Part shown: positions 6,618 through 14,960 of the stretch, piece by piece | Position numbering within the stretch: position 1 is the first letter of the stretch | Layout of the letters: each line of letters opens with the position of its first letter | Assembly (NCBI GenBank): GCA_017518735.1 | Contig: JAFWTY010000003.1 | Location: forward strand, 1 to 64,000 | DNA length: 64,000 bases | Direction of reading: 5' to 3' | Origin: Lachnospiraceae bacterium | Lineage (GTDB): Bacteria; Bacillota; Clostridia; Lachnospirales; Lachnospiraceae | The notes under the pieces: generated by a model | Database searches by the model: none | What the model was told of the DNA's origin: nothing | The model's input: only the letters and a program-made list of their open reading frames with translations | Program-made: the position numbers and the translations under genes

Positions 6618-8900
6618 TCATTCGGCGATCGCTATTTTTAGACGATTCTCTATTTTTTCGCAGGTTTCCTGCTCTGTATAAACACCTGAGAAATAGTAGC
6701 CGGCTTCTTCTTCAATCACTGATAGATATCTATCGGATAATGGTTCTATATATCGTGCCCTTTTAAATAATTCATTCATTTCCTCGACATCGTTCTTTTC
6801 GACAGGCTTTATTGTAAGACTTACGTCATTTTCGCTGTAAGGGAAGTCTATGGAAAGTATTGTTTCGCCAAAGCGATCTACATAATCCTCTTTTGCTGTA
6901 AGCCTTATTTCCCAATCATTCCAAACTGATTTCAAGACCGGAAATTTAAGTTTGCCATAATATCGGTGATAGTTTTCGTCGGTAAACATATAATCCAAAA
7001 AATCATAAACGGCTTCTTTGTTTTTCGAAGAAGAAAGTACACCGATTTCTGTATCGGGAATGATGATGGGACCGTCGTTTGAGAGATTGGTACAATTCAC
7101 TCTGCCGTTCAGTAGTTCTTTATAATAGAAATAAGAGTATGGAAAATCAAATGTCCCGTACTTGGCTGAGATTTTTTTGTTTTTCAACAGTCTGGTCGGG
7201 TTATCCGTGGTGTTATTAAGATGTTGCTCCTCATTTAAATAATGGAGAAGTCGGATAAAATCCTCATCAAAATTCAGAACCTTGTTTTTTTCGTCAACAA
7301 ACCGATTTCCAGAATATTTCATGATAAAAGATAACTTAATCAATGGACTATCCATATATTCAAATGCAACATTTTGCTTTGCGGAGGATTCGTCTTCAAA
7401 CTGAAAATAGTCCATTCCTTTTTTGTTCTCTGATGTTATGATTCCTTCGAAACTGACTTCAGGATAAATGGAGTACATTTCCTTTTCGTCATATTGCATT
7501 CCTTGAAAAAGAAAATCCACAAAATCATCCTCTGAAATTACATTTGAACTATGAATATACTCATAAAGATTGTCCAGGGCCTTTTTTTCGATTAAAGAAT
7601 TTTTTTCCATTCCGCTCAATAAAACGGCATCTATTCCGTCGGTTGATGAAATATCCACCGTCATCCGTTGCTTTGCGACTTCATAGTCATCTTCGGTATT
7701 ATAATTTATATATTCGACATAATAATCTTCGGACTGCGCATTATAATCACGAATCATGTTTAAAAGAGGCGCGGCTTCCGCCAGACCGGCTATAATAACA
7801 GTTTGTTTCTCCTCTTTAACGGAATAGTCTTTAATTTCATCTGTCCTTTTTAATCGAAAATACTTCTCTTCCAATATCCCTTTTTCAATTACGTAAGTTC
7901 CTATCAAAAAAACCTGATCACTATCCAGTGCCACAGTAAAGATGTCTGTTTCAGAAAGCCCCATATTTTTAAAAGAAAATAGTTTTTCTGCATTTCCCTC
8001 TTTCGAAACACCAATCAATGCCCCTGTATATTTTTTTTCTATTTCTGAATCTACTCTTTTTTCCGGCAAAAAATAGAAGAAATTGTATTTATCATTGCCG
8101 GAATACATAGTTATCTTTTCCCAGGATTCCTTATTCGGAACGGCATTCGAATAGGGGTTGTTTATTTTAGAAAATTCCCCTTCTGTAAATTGATAGTTTT
8201 CATTGTTGAATAAAAAAGAGTATTTCTCATATGAGGGGATGGCCACAATCTCTTCGTCCGATTCTTTGTATCCAACGAAGTTAAGTGAAAGATCATAAAC
8301 GTAAACACTGTATGTATCGGGTGTGCAAAGGACATACAGATAATTCGAGTCGACAAGAACCGTTTGGACGCTATTCATAAAAGGGCAATCTTCTTTGGAC
8401 CGAGAATCTTCGTTTTGGGAGTCAGGATTAATATGGACTTCATTTATCATGGAATCGGTTTTGGTATTAAATAAATACAATTGCTCGTCAGGGTTTCCCA
8501 AATAGGAAATAGCCAAGAGCGCCAATATCCCTTCTTGATTCATATCGCAAAATACAACATGATAATCGGGAGGAATTATATTATCGACCATGTGGAAATC
8601 ATCTTCAAATCCGGTTGTTTTATACAGACTGTTTTTTAAACACGTATTTTCGCCGCTTCCAACGAGATATGATTCCAAATAGAAAGAATTTTCGCCATCA
8701 TATCCGATAAATTGCAATGAATAATTTCGGATGTCTTTTCCTTTTTCGGCGCGAGGATATTTCGGCGATGCCCAAAGCTCGTCAACCTCATATTTATTGT
8801 AGTATTCCGATTCTTTAAGTGCTTGATTTTTTCCGCAGCCGCAGAAAAGCAGAATAAGTATACCAATTGCAATTGTACGAAATAAGTGTTTTGATTTCAT
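6618..8900 (-). CDS. Lipoprotein with extracellular solute-binding domain
   Basis: 760 residues from the ATG at 8900, chosen because it gives a normal lipoprotein signal (MKSKHLFRTIAIGILILLFCGC, lipobox Cys about 22) with AGGA upstream; the frame stays open to a TTG at 8972. Residues of roughly 40-350 have repeated short beta motifs like a propeller. From about 370 the pattern resembles family 1 solute-binding proteins (VIIAGLAEAAPLLNMIRDYN, then DGIDAVLLSGM and YDFLDYMFTDE). No permease or ATPase gene is near, so import of a solute is not shown; sensing or binding at the cell surface is possible. It is convergent with agrC and follows the small secreted protein gene at 8962 in the same direction. 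Confidence 0.65.
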   Translation of the reverse strand: MKSKHLFRTIAIGILILLFCGCGKNQALKESEYYNKYEVDELWASPKYPRAEKGKDIRNYSLQFIGYDGENSFYLESYLVGSGENTCLKNSLYKTTGFEDDFHMVDNIIPPDYHVVFCDMNQEGILALLAISYLGNPDEQLYLFNTKTDSMINEVHINPDSQNEDSRSKEDCPFMNSVQTVLVDSNYLYVLCTPDTYSVYVYDLSLNFVGYKESDEEIVAIPSYEKYSFLFNNENYQFTEGEFSKINNPYSNAVPNKESWEKITMYSGNDKYNFFYFLPEKRVDSEIEKKYTGALIGVSKEGNAEKLFSFKNMGLSETDIFTVALDSDQVFLIGTYVIEKGILEEKYFRLKRTDEIKDYSVKEEKQTVIIAGLAEAAPLLNMIRDYNAQSEDYYVEYINYNTEDDYEVAKQRMTVDISSTDGIDAVLLSGMEKNSLIEKKALDNLYEYIHSSNVISEDDFVDFLFQGMQYDEKEMYSIYPEVSFEGIITSENKKGMDYFQFEDESSAKQNVAFEYMDSPLIKLSFIMKYSGNRFVDEKNKVLNFDEDFIRLLHYLNEEQHLNNTTDNPTRLLKNKKISAKYGTFDFPYSYFYYKELLNGRVNCTNLSNDGPIIIPDTEIGVLSSSKNKEAVYDFLDYMFTDENYHRYYGKLKFPVLKSVWNDWEIRLTAKEDYVDRFGETILSIDFPYSENDVSLTIKPVEKNDVEEMNELFKRARYIEPLSDRYLSVIEEEAGYYFSGVYTEQETCEKIENRLKIAIAE

Positions 8901-8961
8901 CCTATATTTATTCCTATAGCTTTTTCCATTACCAAAATATTGTTCCAATTTCATGTTCTGC

Positions 8962-9378
8962 TTATAAATCAATACCTTTTAAACAATAATGACTTTCGAA
9001 TCCATAGCTTGTTCCGGTGCTATCCGCTCCTGATGTAAGGTAGGCGACGGCCCTGGCTCTATACACGCCACTTTTGGAGACGCTTGCAATTGCATTTGTG
9101 TTATAGCTTGTTGTATAGTCGTAGGCAGAACCCAGTAGCGTTCCGCTGGAGTTATATTCGAAGACTACGGAGTTTGCATATAAGAGAGGATTATCGCTCG
9201 GCGGATCAGGAATGGTCGTCACCGTACACTTGTTTCCGCTCCAGGTCGCAGAATAGGTAAGATAAGTATTTGGAATAGATGCTTTGCTTTTTATTGAGGT
9301 TAAGATTAATAATAGGGTTATCAAACATGCTACAAAAGTAATGCGTCTGATTCCTTTTTTAAAGAGCATTTTTTTCAT
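8962..9378 (-). CDS. Small secreted protein, unknown function
   Basis: 138 residues. A basic start and the hydrophobic run ITFVACLITLLLILTS form a signal peptide, with likely cleavage after KSKA. The mature part of about 105 residues is rich in Ser, Thr, Tyr and Asn with two cysteines (NKCTV and HYCLKG near the end) that could form a disulfide. I do not recognise a family. It is the first gene of a minus-strand pair with the lipoprotein (about 60 bp upstream of it). A conserved element in the same orientation lies about 85 bp before its start, which suggests control by the agr system. Confidence 0.6.
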   Translation of the reverse strand: MKKMLFKKGIRRITFVACLITLLLILTSIKSKASIPNTYLTYSATWSGNKCTVTTIPDPPSDNPLLYANSVVFEYNSSGTLLGSAYDYTTSYNTNAIASVSKSGVYRARAVAYLTSGADSTGTSYGFESHYCLKGIDL

Positions 9379-9461
9379 AGAGGGGGTCTCCTTTCAAAGG
9401 TTATTTTTTTGACTATTACAAGTTTTTCATAGCAAAGGATGCTATTTATTGCAATACCATT

Positions 9462-9495
9462 TGTACGAAAAGACATAAATCATGTCTGAATGGTA
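9462..9495 (-). promoter_or_regulatory. 34-bp conserved element, copy B
   Basis: Read on the minus strand it matches element A (1431-1464) at 30 of 34 positions. It points toward the secreted-protein gene, 84 bp from its ATG. Identity stops abruptly on both sides of the element. Confidence 0.5.
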
Positions 9496-9599
9496 CTATA
9501 TTGCAGGATTTACTTGAACAAGGGTATCTGTTCTAAAATTAATAGGATATTGGGAGATAGGATTTTTGCGGAATTTTTCCTTGATTATGGGGCATATGA

Positions 9600-9614
9600 T
9601 TCTGTAAAACAGAA
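9600..9614. promoter_or_regulatory. Inverted repeat, possible XRE operator
   Basis: TTCTGT-AAA-ACAGAA, a perfect 6-bp dyad about 70 bp before the XRE regulator gene. Such short dyads are typical for autoregulated XRE proteins. Assignment rests on position only. Confidence 0.35.
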
Positions 9615-9683
9615 CTTCTCTGTAAGGCTTTGTTCTAATTCTGGGAAAACCTTTTTAAAATAACGTAAAAAGGTGGTGACCAC

Positions 9684-10091
9684 ATGGGAAAAGAACGAAG
9701 CGGAAAACAAAACACTGTGAATTATGCCGGAATCGGGAAACGAATCAAGGATCGGCGAAAGAAGATGAAAATATCCCAGAATAAACTGGCGGAGGTGATT
9801 GGCTTATCAAGCAACCATCTTTCTTCCATTGAGAACGGAAAGCAGGGATTTTCGATAGAAGTGCTGATTGCAATTTGTACGGAACTAAAGGTTTCTCCGG
9901 ACTACCTGCTCCTCGGAAATATGCACAGTTATAATATTCCGCTGGAAATTGCGGAGACATTGAAGCTTTGCAGCGAGGAAGATATCGAGTATTTTTATGA
10001 TATTGTGAATCTGATGGTGGCCAGAAACACAAAAGGCAACATCAGTGAGAAGTATTTAAAAAGACTGTCTGTATATAGAGAAAACATATAA
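9684..10091 (+). CDS. XRE-family transcriptional regulator
   Basis: 135 residues. Residues 15-75 form a helix-turn-helix of the XRE/Cro type (IGKRIKDRRKKMKISQNKLA, SSNHLSSIENGKQG, LKVSPDYLL). The C-terminal 60 residues are helical and probably dimerise. AAAGGTGGTGA precedes the ATG. The targets are unknown; a dyad lies in its own upstream region. It is the last gene before a run of housekeeping genes. Confidence 0.85.
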   Translation: MGKERSGKQNTVNYAGIGKRIKDRRKKMKISQNKLAEVIGLSSNHLSSIENGKQGFSIEVLIAICTELKVSPDYLLLGNMHSYNIPLEIAETLKLCSEEDIEYFYDIVNLMVARNTKGNISEKYLKRLSVYRENI

Positions 10092-10267
10092 ATTAAACCA
10101 AGATTTAATAAGTCAACGCTGATTTTACGGCCTTGTGGAACAAATATGGTGTTTCACGAGGCTGTTTTTTTAAGGACCGATTTTGGGCTTTCGGACAATG
10201 CTTGTCCCATGTGATACAAAATGTTAAAATAGGACTGGTCCGGACCACCGGATGGAAAGGAAAACAT

Positions 10268-10666
10268 ATGAAGACAATGGAAGAAGTTCGGGAGTTTTTC
10301 CGAAAAGACAGATATGCGACCGACAGTAATGCCGTAATTGAGGAGGTCGGGGAAAAATATGCCAAGTGCTCGATTGAGTTGAATGACATGCATCGCAATG
10401 CGGTAGGCGGAGTTATGGGAGCGGTTTATTATACGCTTGCGGATTTTGCATTTGCAGTTGCCACGAACCAGGAGGATCCGGGAACCGTTTCCCTGGATGC
10501 CAATATCACCTTTTTAAGCTACTGCAGGGGAACGAAACTGATCGCGGAAGCGAAGTGCATCCGTGACGGAAAAACCACCTGCTACTATGAAATACCCGTA
10601 ACGGACGAGAACGGAAAGCTGCTTACGATGGTACATATTACGGGATATAAAACGAACAGAGGATGA
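10268..10666 (+). CDS. PaaI-type hotdog thioesterase
   Basis: 132 residues from the ATG at 10268, chosen because AAAGGA stands 7 nt upstream and family members start close to MKTMEEVREFF; the frame extends upstream without a ribosome binding site. The hotdog core shows NAVGGVMGAVYYTLADFAFA, the usual place of the catalytic Asp/Glu helix, and VSLDANITFL. It probably hydrolyses acyl-CoA thioesters in the cytoplasm. Its stop sits immediately before the next gene's start. Confidence 0.8.
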   Translation: MKTMEEVREFFRKDRYATDSNAVIEEVGEKYAKCSIELNDMHRNAVGGVMGAVYYTLADFAFAVATNQEDPGTVSLDANITFLSYCRGTKLIAEAKCIRDGKTTCYYEIPVTDENGKLLTMVHITGYKTNRG

Positions 10667-10668
10667 GA

Positions 10669-12156
10669 ATGATATTACCAAAAGCCTTTGAAAGTCGAAT
10701 GAAAACCCTGCTGGGAGTAGAATACGAAGCATTTGCGCAAGCTTACGAAAACGAGGAAAGCGATGCAAAGGGGCTTCGTATTTCTGTTATGCGCCTTCCC
10801 GACGGAGAGGATGATTTTCCCGGGGACTTGATGGGATTGCTGAAAGAACAAATCCCCTGGAGTGACATGGGATACTACTCGGAAGCATCCGCAAGACCGG
10901 GAAAAACCGTTTTGCATGAGGCCGGACTCTATTATCTGCAGGAGCCTTCCGCAATGATTACGGCGGCACTTGCGGGAGTAAAACCCGGCGAAAAAGTGCT
11001 GGATTTATGTGCTGCCCCCGGCGGAAAAGCGACGGCCCTTGGCGATGCTCTGGGAGGAGAAGGAGTTCTTGTTGCAAACGAAATCCACCCGGCGAGAGCA
11101 AAAATTTTATCCGAAAACATTGAGCGCATGGGTATTTCTAATGCCCTTGTTTTGAACGAAACACCGGAGAGAATCGCAACACTGTTTCCGGAGTTTTTTG
11201 ATGCGGTTGTCGTGGATGCACCTTGTTCCGGAGAGGGTATGTTTCGGAAGGAAGAAGCGGCACTCACGGAGTGGAGCGAAGAGAATGTTACGATGTGTGC
11301 GAACCGCCAGAAAGAAATCTTAAAAGAAGCCGTAAAATGTGTTGCACCGGGCGGAAGACTCATCTATTCCACCTGCACATTCGCACCTGCTGAAGACGAA
11401 GAAAACATCGAATGGCTGCTTGAAAACTATCCGGATTTTTCCATCGAAGTGCCGCCTGAATTCATTCGGAACAATACCTCGAAAGGCCGGCCCGAATGGG
11501 GAAGCGGAAACACAGAACTTGAAAAATGCGTCAGAATCTGGCCTCATATCGAGAACGGAGAAGGGCATTTTGCAGTGCTTCTTCGAAGAAGCGGAGGAAC
11601 TGAATCCGAGGCTGCAGAGGAAGAATCCACCGACCGAAAAGATCGCCGGAAAGGCGAGAAAAAAGGCCGCGGAAAGAACATCGCCCTGACCAGGGAAATG
11701 CGTGAAAGCTTTGAGAATTTTGCGAACGAGACACTCACGGAGGAAGGAAAAAGAAAGTTCACGGAAGTGAATACCTACAGTCCGGATGATGAAAAAGTGG
11801 CGGCGCTTTTTGGAGACAATCTGTATCTGATGCCCTTCTACTTCCCCGGAAAAGGAGTGAAGATCGAGCGTGCCGGATTGCATGTCGGAACCTTTGCAAA
11901 GAATCGTTTTGAACCTTCGCTGGCGTTGGCAAGAAGTCTGAGAGCGGAAGATGTACGAAATGTTGTAAATCTCTTGGCGGAAGAAAAAGACAAGGCGGTT
12001 TCCTACATCAAGGGGGAGCAGATAACAGGCATAGATCCGGGCTTGAAAGGCTGGACTTTGTTGTGCTACGAGGGTGTTTCCCTGGGGTTTGCAAAGGCAG
12101 TCGGAGGAGTTTTGAAAAATCATTATCCGAAAGGCCTTCGAAAAGATCTGGGTTAA
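10669..12156 (+). CDS. rsmF: 16S rRNA m5C methyltransferase, RsmF/NOL1-NOP2-Sun type
   Basis: 495 residues. The ATG at 10669 has AGAGGA 6 nt upstream; an ATG two codons earlier would overlap the previous stop but lacks spacing. The N-terminus MILPKAFESRMKTLLGVEYE is typical. SAM-binding motif VLDLCAAPGGKAT is followed by VVDAPCSGEGMFRK and YSTCTFAPAEDEEN, which carry the two cysteines used by RNA m5C methyltransferases. The region 300-350 is a charged linker, followed by the C-terminal RNA-binding (RsmF/PUA-like) part. It methylates a cytosine in 16S rRNA; the exact site cannot be told from sequence. Confidence 0.85.
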   Translation: MILPKAFESRMKTLLGVEYEAFAQAYENEESDAKGLRISVMRLPDGEDDFPGDLMGLLKEQIPWSDMGYYSEASARPGKTVLHEAGLYYLQEPSAMITAALAGVKPGEKVLDLCAAPGGKATALGDALGGEGVLVANEIHPARAKILSENIERMGISNALVLNETPERIATLFPEFFDAVVVDAPCSGEGMFRKEEAALTEWSEENVTMCANRQKEILKEAVKCVAPGGRLIYSTCTFAPAEDEENIEWLLENYPDFSIEVPPEFIRNNTSKGRPEWGSGNTELEKCVRIWPHIENGEGHFAVLLRRSGGTESEAAEEESTDRKDRRKGEKKGRGKNIALTREMRESFENFANETLTEEGKRKFTEVNTYSPDDEKVAALFGDNLYLMPFYFPGKGVKIERAGLHVGTFAKNRFEPSLALARSLRAEDVRNVVNLLAEEKDKAVSYIKGEQITGIDPGLKGWTLLCYEGVSLGFAKAVGGVLKNHYPKGLRKDLG

Positions 12157-12180
12157 AACCCACTCAAAATGGCTTGGGAC

Positions 12181-12209
12181 TTGAACTTGCGCCCTAAAAA
12201 GGGTAAAAT
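12181..12209 (+). promoter_or_regulatory. Sigma-70-type promoter before argC
   Basis: TTGAAC (12181-12186), 17-bp spacer, TAAAAT (12204-12209). The argC start follows 33 bp later. Confidence 0.65.
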
Positions 12210-12242
12210 ATATTGGAATATGGTCTTTAGGAGTATTGCGTT

Positions 12243-13205
12243 ATGGAGAAAGTAAAAGTATATATCGACGGAAGTGAAGGAACCACAGGTCTTCGAATCA
12301 ACGAAAGATTCGCGGAAAGAGACGATGTGGAGATTCTTCGCATTTCTTCCGAACTTCGTAAAGACCCCGGGGAAAGAAAGAAATTCATCAATGCATCCGA
12401 CATCACATTTTTATGTCTTCCGGATGTTGCTTCCATTGAGGCAGTCAGCTTAATTGATGCCGATAACGATCACACGGTTATTATCGACGCATCCACGGCA
12501 CACAGAACCAATCCGGACTGGGCATACGGTCTTCCGGAACTTGGAAAGGATTTCCGTGACAAAATCGCGAAGAGCAACAGGATTGCCGTTCCGGGATGCT
12601 ATGCATCGGGATTTTTGATGGATGTTTATCCGCTTGTGAAAGAAGGAATCATTGCGGATGATTATCCGGTTTGCGTCAACGCATTGTCCGGATATTCAGG
12701 TGCGGGCAAGAAGGCAATCGCGCTGTACGAATCCGAGGATAAGACGAATGATCTTTATGCGCCGAGGATGTATGCGCTTGCACAGAAACACAAACACCTG
12801 AAGGAGATGAAGGCCATCGGCGGATTGAAACGTGAGCCTTTGTTTGTTCCGGTTGTGGACGATTATTACTGCGGAATGATTGTGACATTCCCAATCTACA
12901 CGGAACTGATGAAACGGAAAACGTCGCCCGAAGAACTCAGAGAGATTCTGGCTAAATTTTATGAGGGCGAACAGTTTATAAAAGTAATGCCGTTCGGTGC
13001 GGAAGAAGAACTGAATTCATTCTTTTCCGCAAATGCTTTTTCCGGAAGAGACGATGTGAGGATTTACGTTACCGGAAACGAGGAGCGTGTCCTGGTGACA
13101 TCGATTTTTGACAATCTCGGAAAAGGCGCTTCCGGTGCTGCGATTCAGTGCATGAACATTCGTACCGGAAAGCCGGAGGAATACGGATTACACTTAGGAG
13201 AATAA
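12243..13205 (+). CDS. argC: N-acetyl-gamma-glutamyl-phosphate reductase
   Basis: 320 residues, the length of the short (type 2) ArgC. An NADP-binding start with VYIDGSEGTTGLRI and the active-site Cys119 in VPGCYASGF identify it. It reduces N-acetylglutamyl phosphate to the semialdehyde in arginine synthesis. The other arg genes are not in the window, so argC stands alone behind its own promoter. Confidence 0.92.
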   Translation: MEKVKVYIDGSEGTTGLRINERFAERDDVEILRISSELRKDPGERKKFINASDITFLCLPDVASIEAVSLIDADNDHTVIIDASTAHRTNPDWAYGLPELGKDFRDKIAKSNRIAVPGCYASGFLMDVYPLVKEGIIADDYPVCVNALSGYSGAGKKAIALYESEDKTNDLYAPRMYALAQKHKHLKEMKAIGGLKREPLFVPVVDDYYCGMIVTFPIYTELMKRKTSPEELREILAKFYEGEQFIKVMPFGAEEELNSFFSANAFSGRDDVRIYVTGNEERVLVTSIFDNLGKGASGAAIQCMNIRTGKPEEYGLHLGE

Positions 13206-13227
13206 AGAAAAAGGATTTAGGATTGAT

Positions 13228-14034
13228 ATGGTATTAGCTATGTTTGTGCTCGGTATTCTTACCGCAGCAGGTGTCTCGTTTTTTAATCAATTGTATACAA
13301 GCTGGGTTCACATTCCCATTTTCCTGGGCATGTGCATCGGTTTCTTTTTAGCTTGGTCACTGTTTTATTTCCTGCTGATGTTCATCATCGGATCGATTTG
13401 CAACATCAAGAAAGTTGAGTATGATCCGAATCCCTTCTTCCAGTGGCTGGCAATTCAGACCATGAAAATGATTCTTTTCTTCACCAATACTTCCGTGAAA
13501 GTAGAAGGATTGGAACAGATTCCGAAGGATAAGAAATGTCTCGTAGTCGGAAATCATTTATCCAATTACGACCCGATTTCCATCATGACACATATCCCGT
13601 TAAAGCCGTTAATCTTCATTTCCAAACCGGAAAACTTCAACCTTCCCATTGCCGGCGGTATCGTTCGAAAAGCCGGATTTATGGCGATTGACAGAGATCA
13701 TGTTAAGAATGCAATTATCACAATTAACACGGCTGCAGAAAAGATCAAAAGCGGCAAATGCTCCGTTTTCATCTTTCCGGAGGGAACCAGAAACCGTACG
13801 GAAGAAAAACTTCTTGAATTCAAAAACGGTGCTTTCAAGATTGCAACGAAGGCGAAATGTCCGCTTGTTGTACTTGGAATGATAAATACCAACAAGGTTA
13901 AGAAGAACACACCGTTTAAGCATACCAACGTAATCGTTAAAGTAATTGAGGTGATTCCGGAAGAAAGAGTAGCTGCAATGAAGACAGCTGAACTTTCGGA
14001 TGAGGTAAGAGAGAAAATCTTAAACGCAATCTAA
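13228..14034 (+). CDS. plsC: 1-acyl-sn-glycerol-3-phosphate acyltransferase
   Basis: 268 residues. Two N-terminal membrane segments (1-60) are followed by the acyltransferase domain with the HX4D motif in GNHLSNYDP and the phosphate-binding FPEGTRNR. It adds the second acyl chain to lysophosphatidic acid at the membrane. It lies 22 bp after argC and 19 bp before a lipid kinase gene, so the last two form a phospholipid pair. Confidence 0.88.
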   Translation: MVLAMFVLGILTAAGVSFFNQLYTSWVHIPIFLGMCIGFFLAWSLFYFLLMFIIGSICNIKKVEYDPNPFFQWLAIQTMKMILFFTNTSVKVEGLEQIPKDKKCLVVGNHLSNYDPISIMTHIPLKPLIFISKPENFNLPIAGGIVRKAGFMAIDRDHVKNAIITINTAAEKIKSGKCSVFIFPEGTRNRTEEKLLEFKNGAFKIATKAKCPLVVLGMINTNKVKKNTPFKHTNVIVKVIEVIPEERVAAMKTAELSDEVREKILNAI

Positions 14035-14053
14035 AACGAAGGAGGTAAGGCAA

Positions 14054-14905
14054 ATGAATTATGTACTGTTTAACAACCTTGCAAACAACGGCGAAGGCGA
14101 GAAGTGGGCCGACGCACTCGTACAGAAGCTCGGTGTGAAAGAAGATGAGTACAAAAAGACAAATCTGGTAGGTCTTGATTTGCCGGCATTTGTGAAGGAT
14201 GTTACCGCGGAAGATATCATCTATCTTGTAGGCGGTGACGGAACATTAAACCGTCTTGCAAATGACTTGCAGGATACGGAAGTGCCTTGCCCGATTCTTT
14301 TGATTTCCGGCGGTACCGGAAATGATTTTTTAAAGGATATCACGGAGAATTATCCGACGGATGGATATACCGATGTTCGCGAATACATCAAGAATCTTCC
14401 GACGATTAAAGTAAAAGGAACCACCTGTCATTTCATAAACGGTATCGGTTACGGAATCGACGGAATGTGCTGCGAGGTTGCCGATCAGCTGAAGGCAGCC
14501 GGTAAGAAGAAAATCAATTATACCGGACTTAGCATCAAGCTTCTTTTGTTCAAGTATAAAACCCCGAACGCAACCGTTACCATTGACGACGGAGAAGAAA
14601 AAACTTATCACAAAGTTTGGCTTGCATCCGCAATGAACGGTCGTTATTACGGTGGTGGAATGAAGGTTGCGCCGGATCAGGACAGAAAAGGAGATTCCCT
14701 GACGTGCGTCATCTGGCACGGTTCCGGAAGAGTGAAAACGCTTGCTGCTTTCCCGAAGATTTTTGAAGGAAAACATGTTGAGAAAACCGACATGATAACC
14801 GTAATTCCCGCAAAGAAAGTCAAAGTAAAGTTCGATATTCCGACCGCGATGCAAATCGACGGGGAAACGGTACTCGGAGTAACCGAGTACGAAGCTTGGA
14901 AATAG
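14054..14905 (+). CDS. Diacylglycerol/lipid kinase, YegS/DgkB family
   Basis: 283 residues, with AAGGAGG before the ATG. The nucleotide site GGDGTLNRLAND and the following SGGTGNDF are the family signature. The C-terminal beta domain ends with TAMQIDGETVLG. It probably phosphorylates diacylglycerol to return it to phosphatidate, which fits its neighbour plsC. A terminator follows at once. Confidence 0.85.
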   Translation: MNYVLFNNLANNGEGEKWADALVQKLGVKEDEYKKTNLVGLDLPAFVKDVTAEDIIYLVGGDGTLNRLANDLQDTEVPCPILLISGGTGNDFLKDITENYPTDGYTDVREYIKNLPTIKVKGTTCHFINGIGYGIDGMCCEVADQLKAAGKKKINYTGLSIKLLLFKYKTPNATVTIDDGEEKTYHKVWLASAMNGRYYGGGMKVAPDQDRKGDSLTCVIWHGSGRVKTLAAFPKIFEGKHVEKTDMITVIPAKKVKVKFDIPTAMQIDGETVLGVTEYEAWK

Positions 14906-14913
14906 GAACTTTG

Positions 14914-14942
14914 AAACCGGCTGAGAAAATCAGCCGGTTTTT
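14914..14942 (+). terminator. Intrinsic terminator after the lipid kinase
   Basis: AAACCGGCTGA, loop GAAAA, TCAGCCGGTTT, then TT: an 11-bp perfect stem. Confidence 0.85.
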
Positions 14943-14960
14943 GAGCATACGGAGGAAATA

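Larger units (their letters stand above)
9379..9683. other. Divergent intergenic region
   Basis: 305 bp between the secreted-protein gene and the XRE regulator. It holds element B (9462-9495), and TTCTGT-AAA-ACAGAA at 9600-9614, a perfect inverted repeat that could be an operator of the adjacent regulator. No further gene seen. Confidence 0.6.

Noticed and set aside
1431..9495. The segment considered as a transposon with terminal inverted repeats
   Set aside because: No transposase or recombinase lies between, and no target duplication is seen next to the elements; kept only as an alternative in the findings.
11320..12123. Long open frame on the minus strand inside the rRNA methyltransferase gene
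   Set aside because: No ribosome binding site, and the plus-strand gene has clear family motifs over the whole length; a shadow frame of codon bias.
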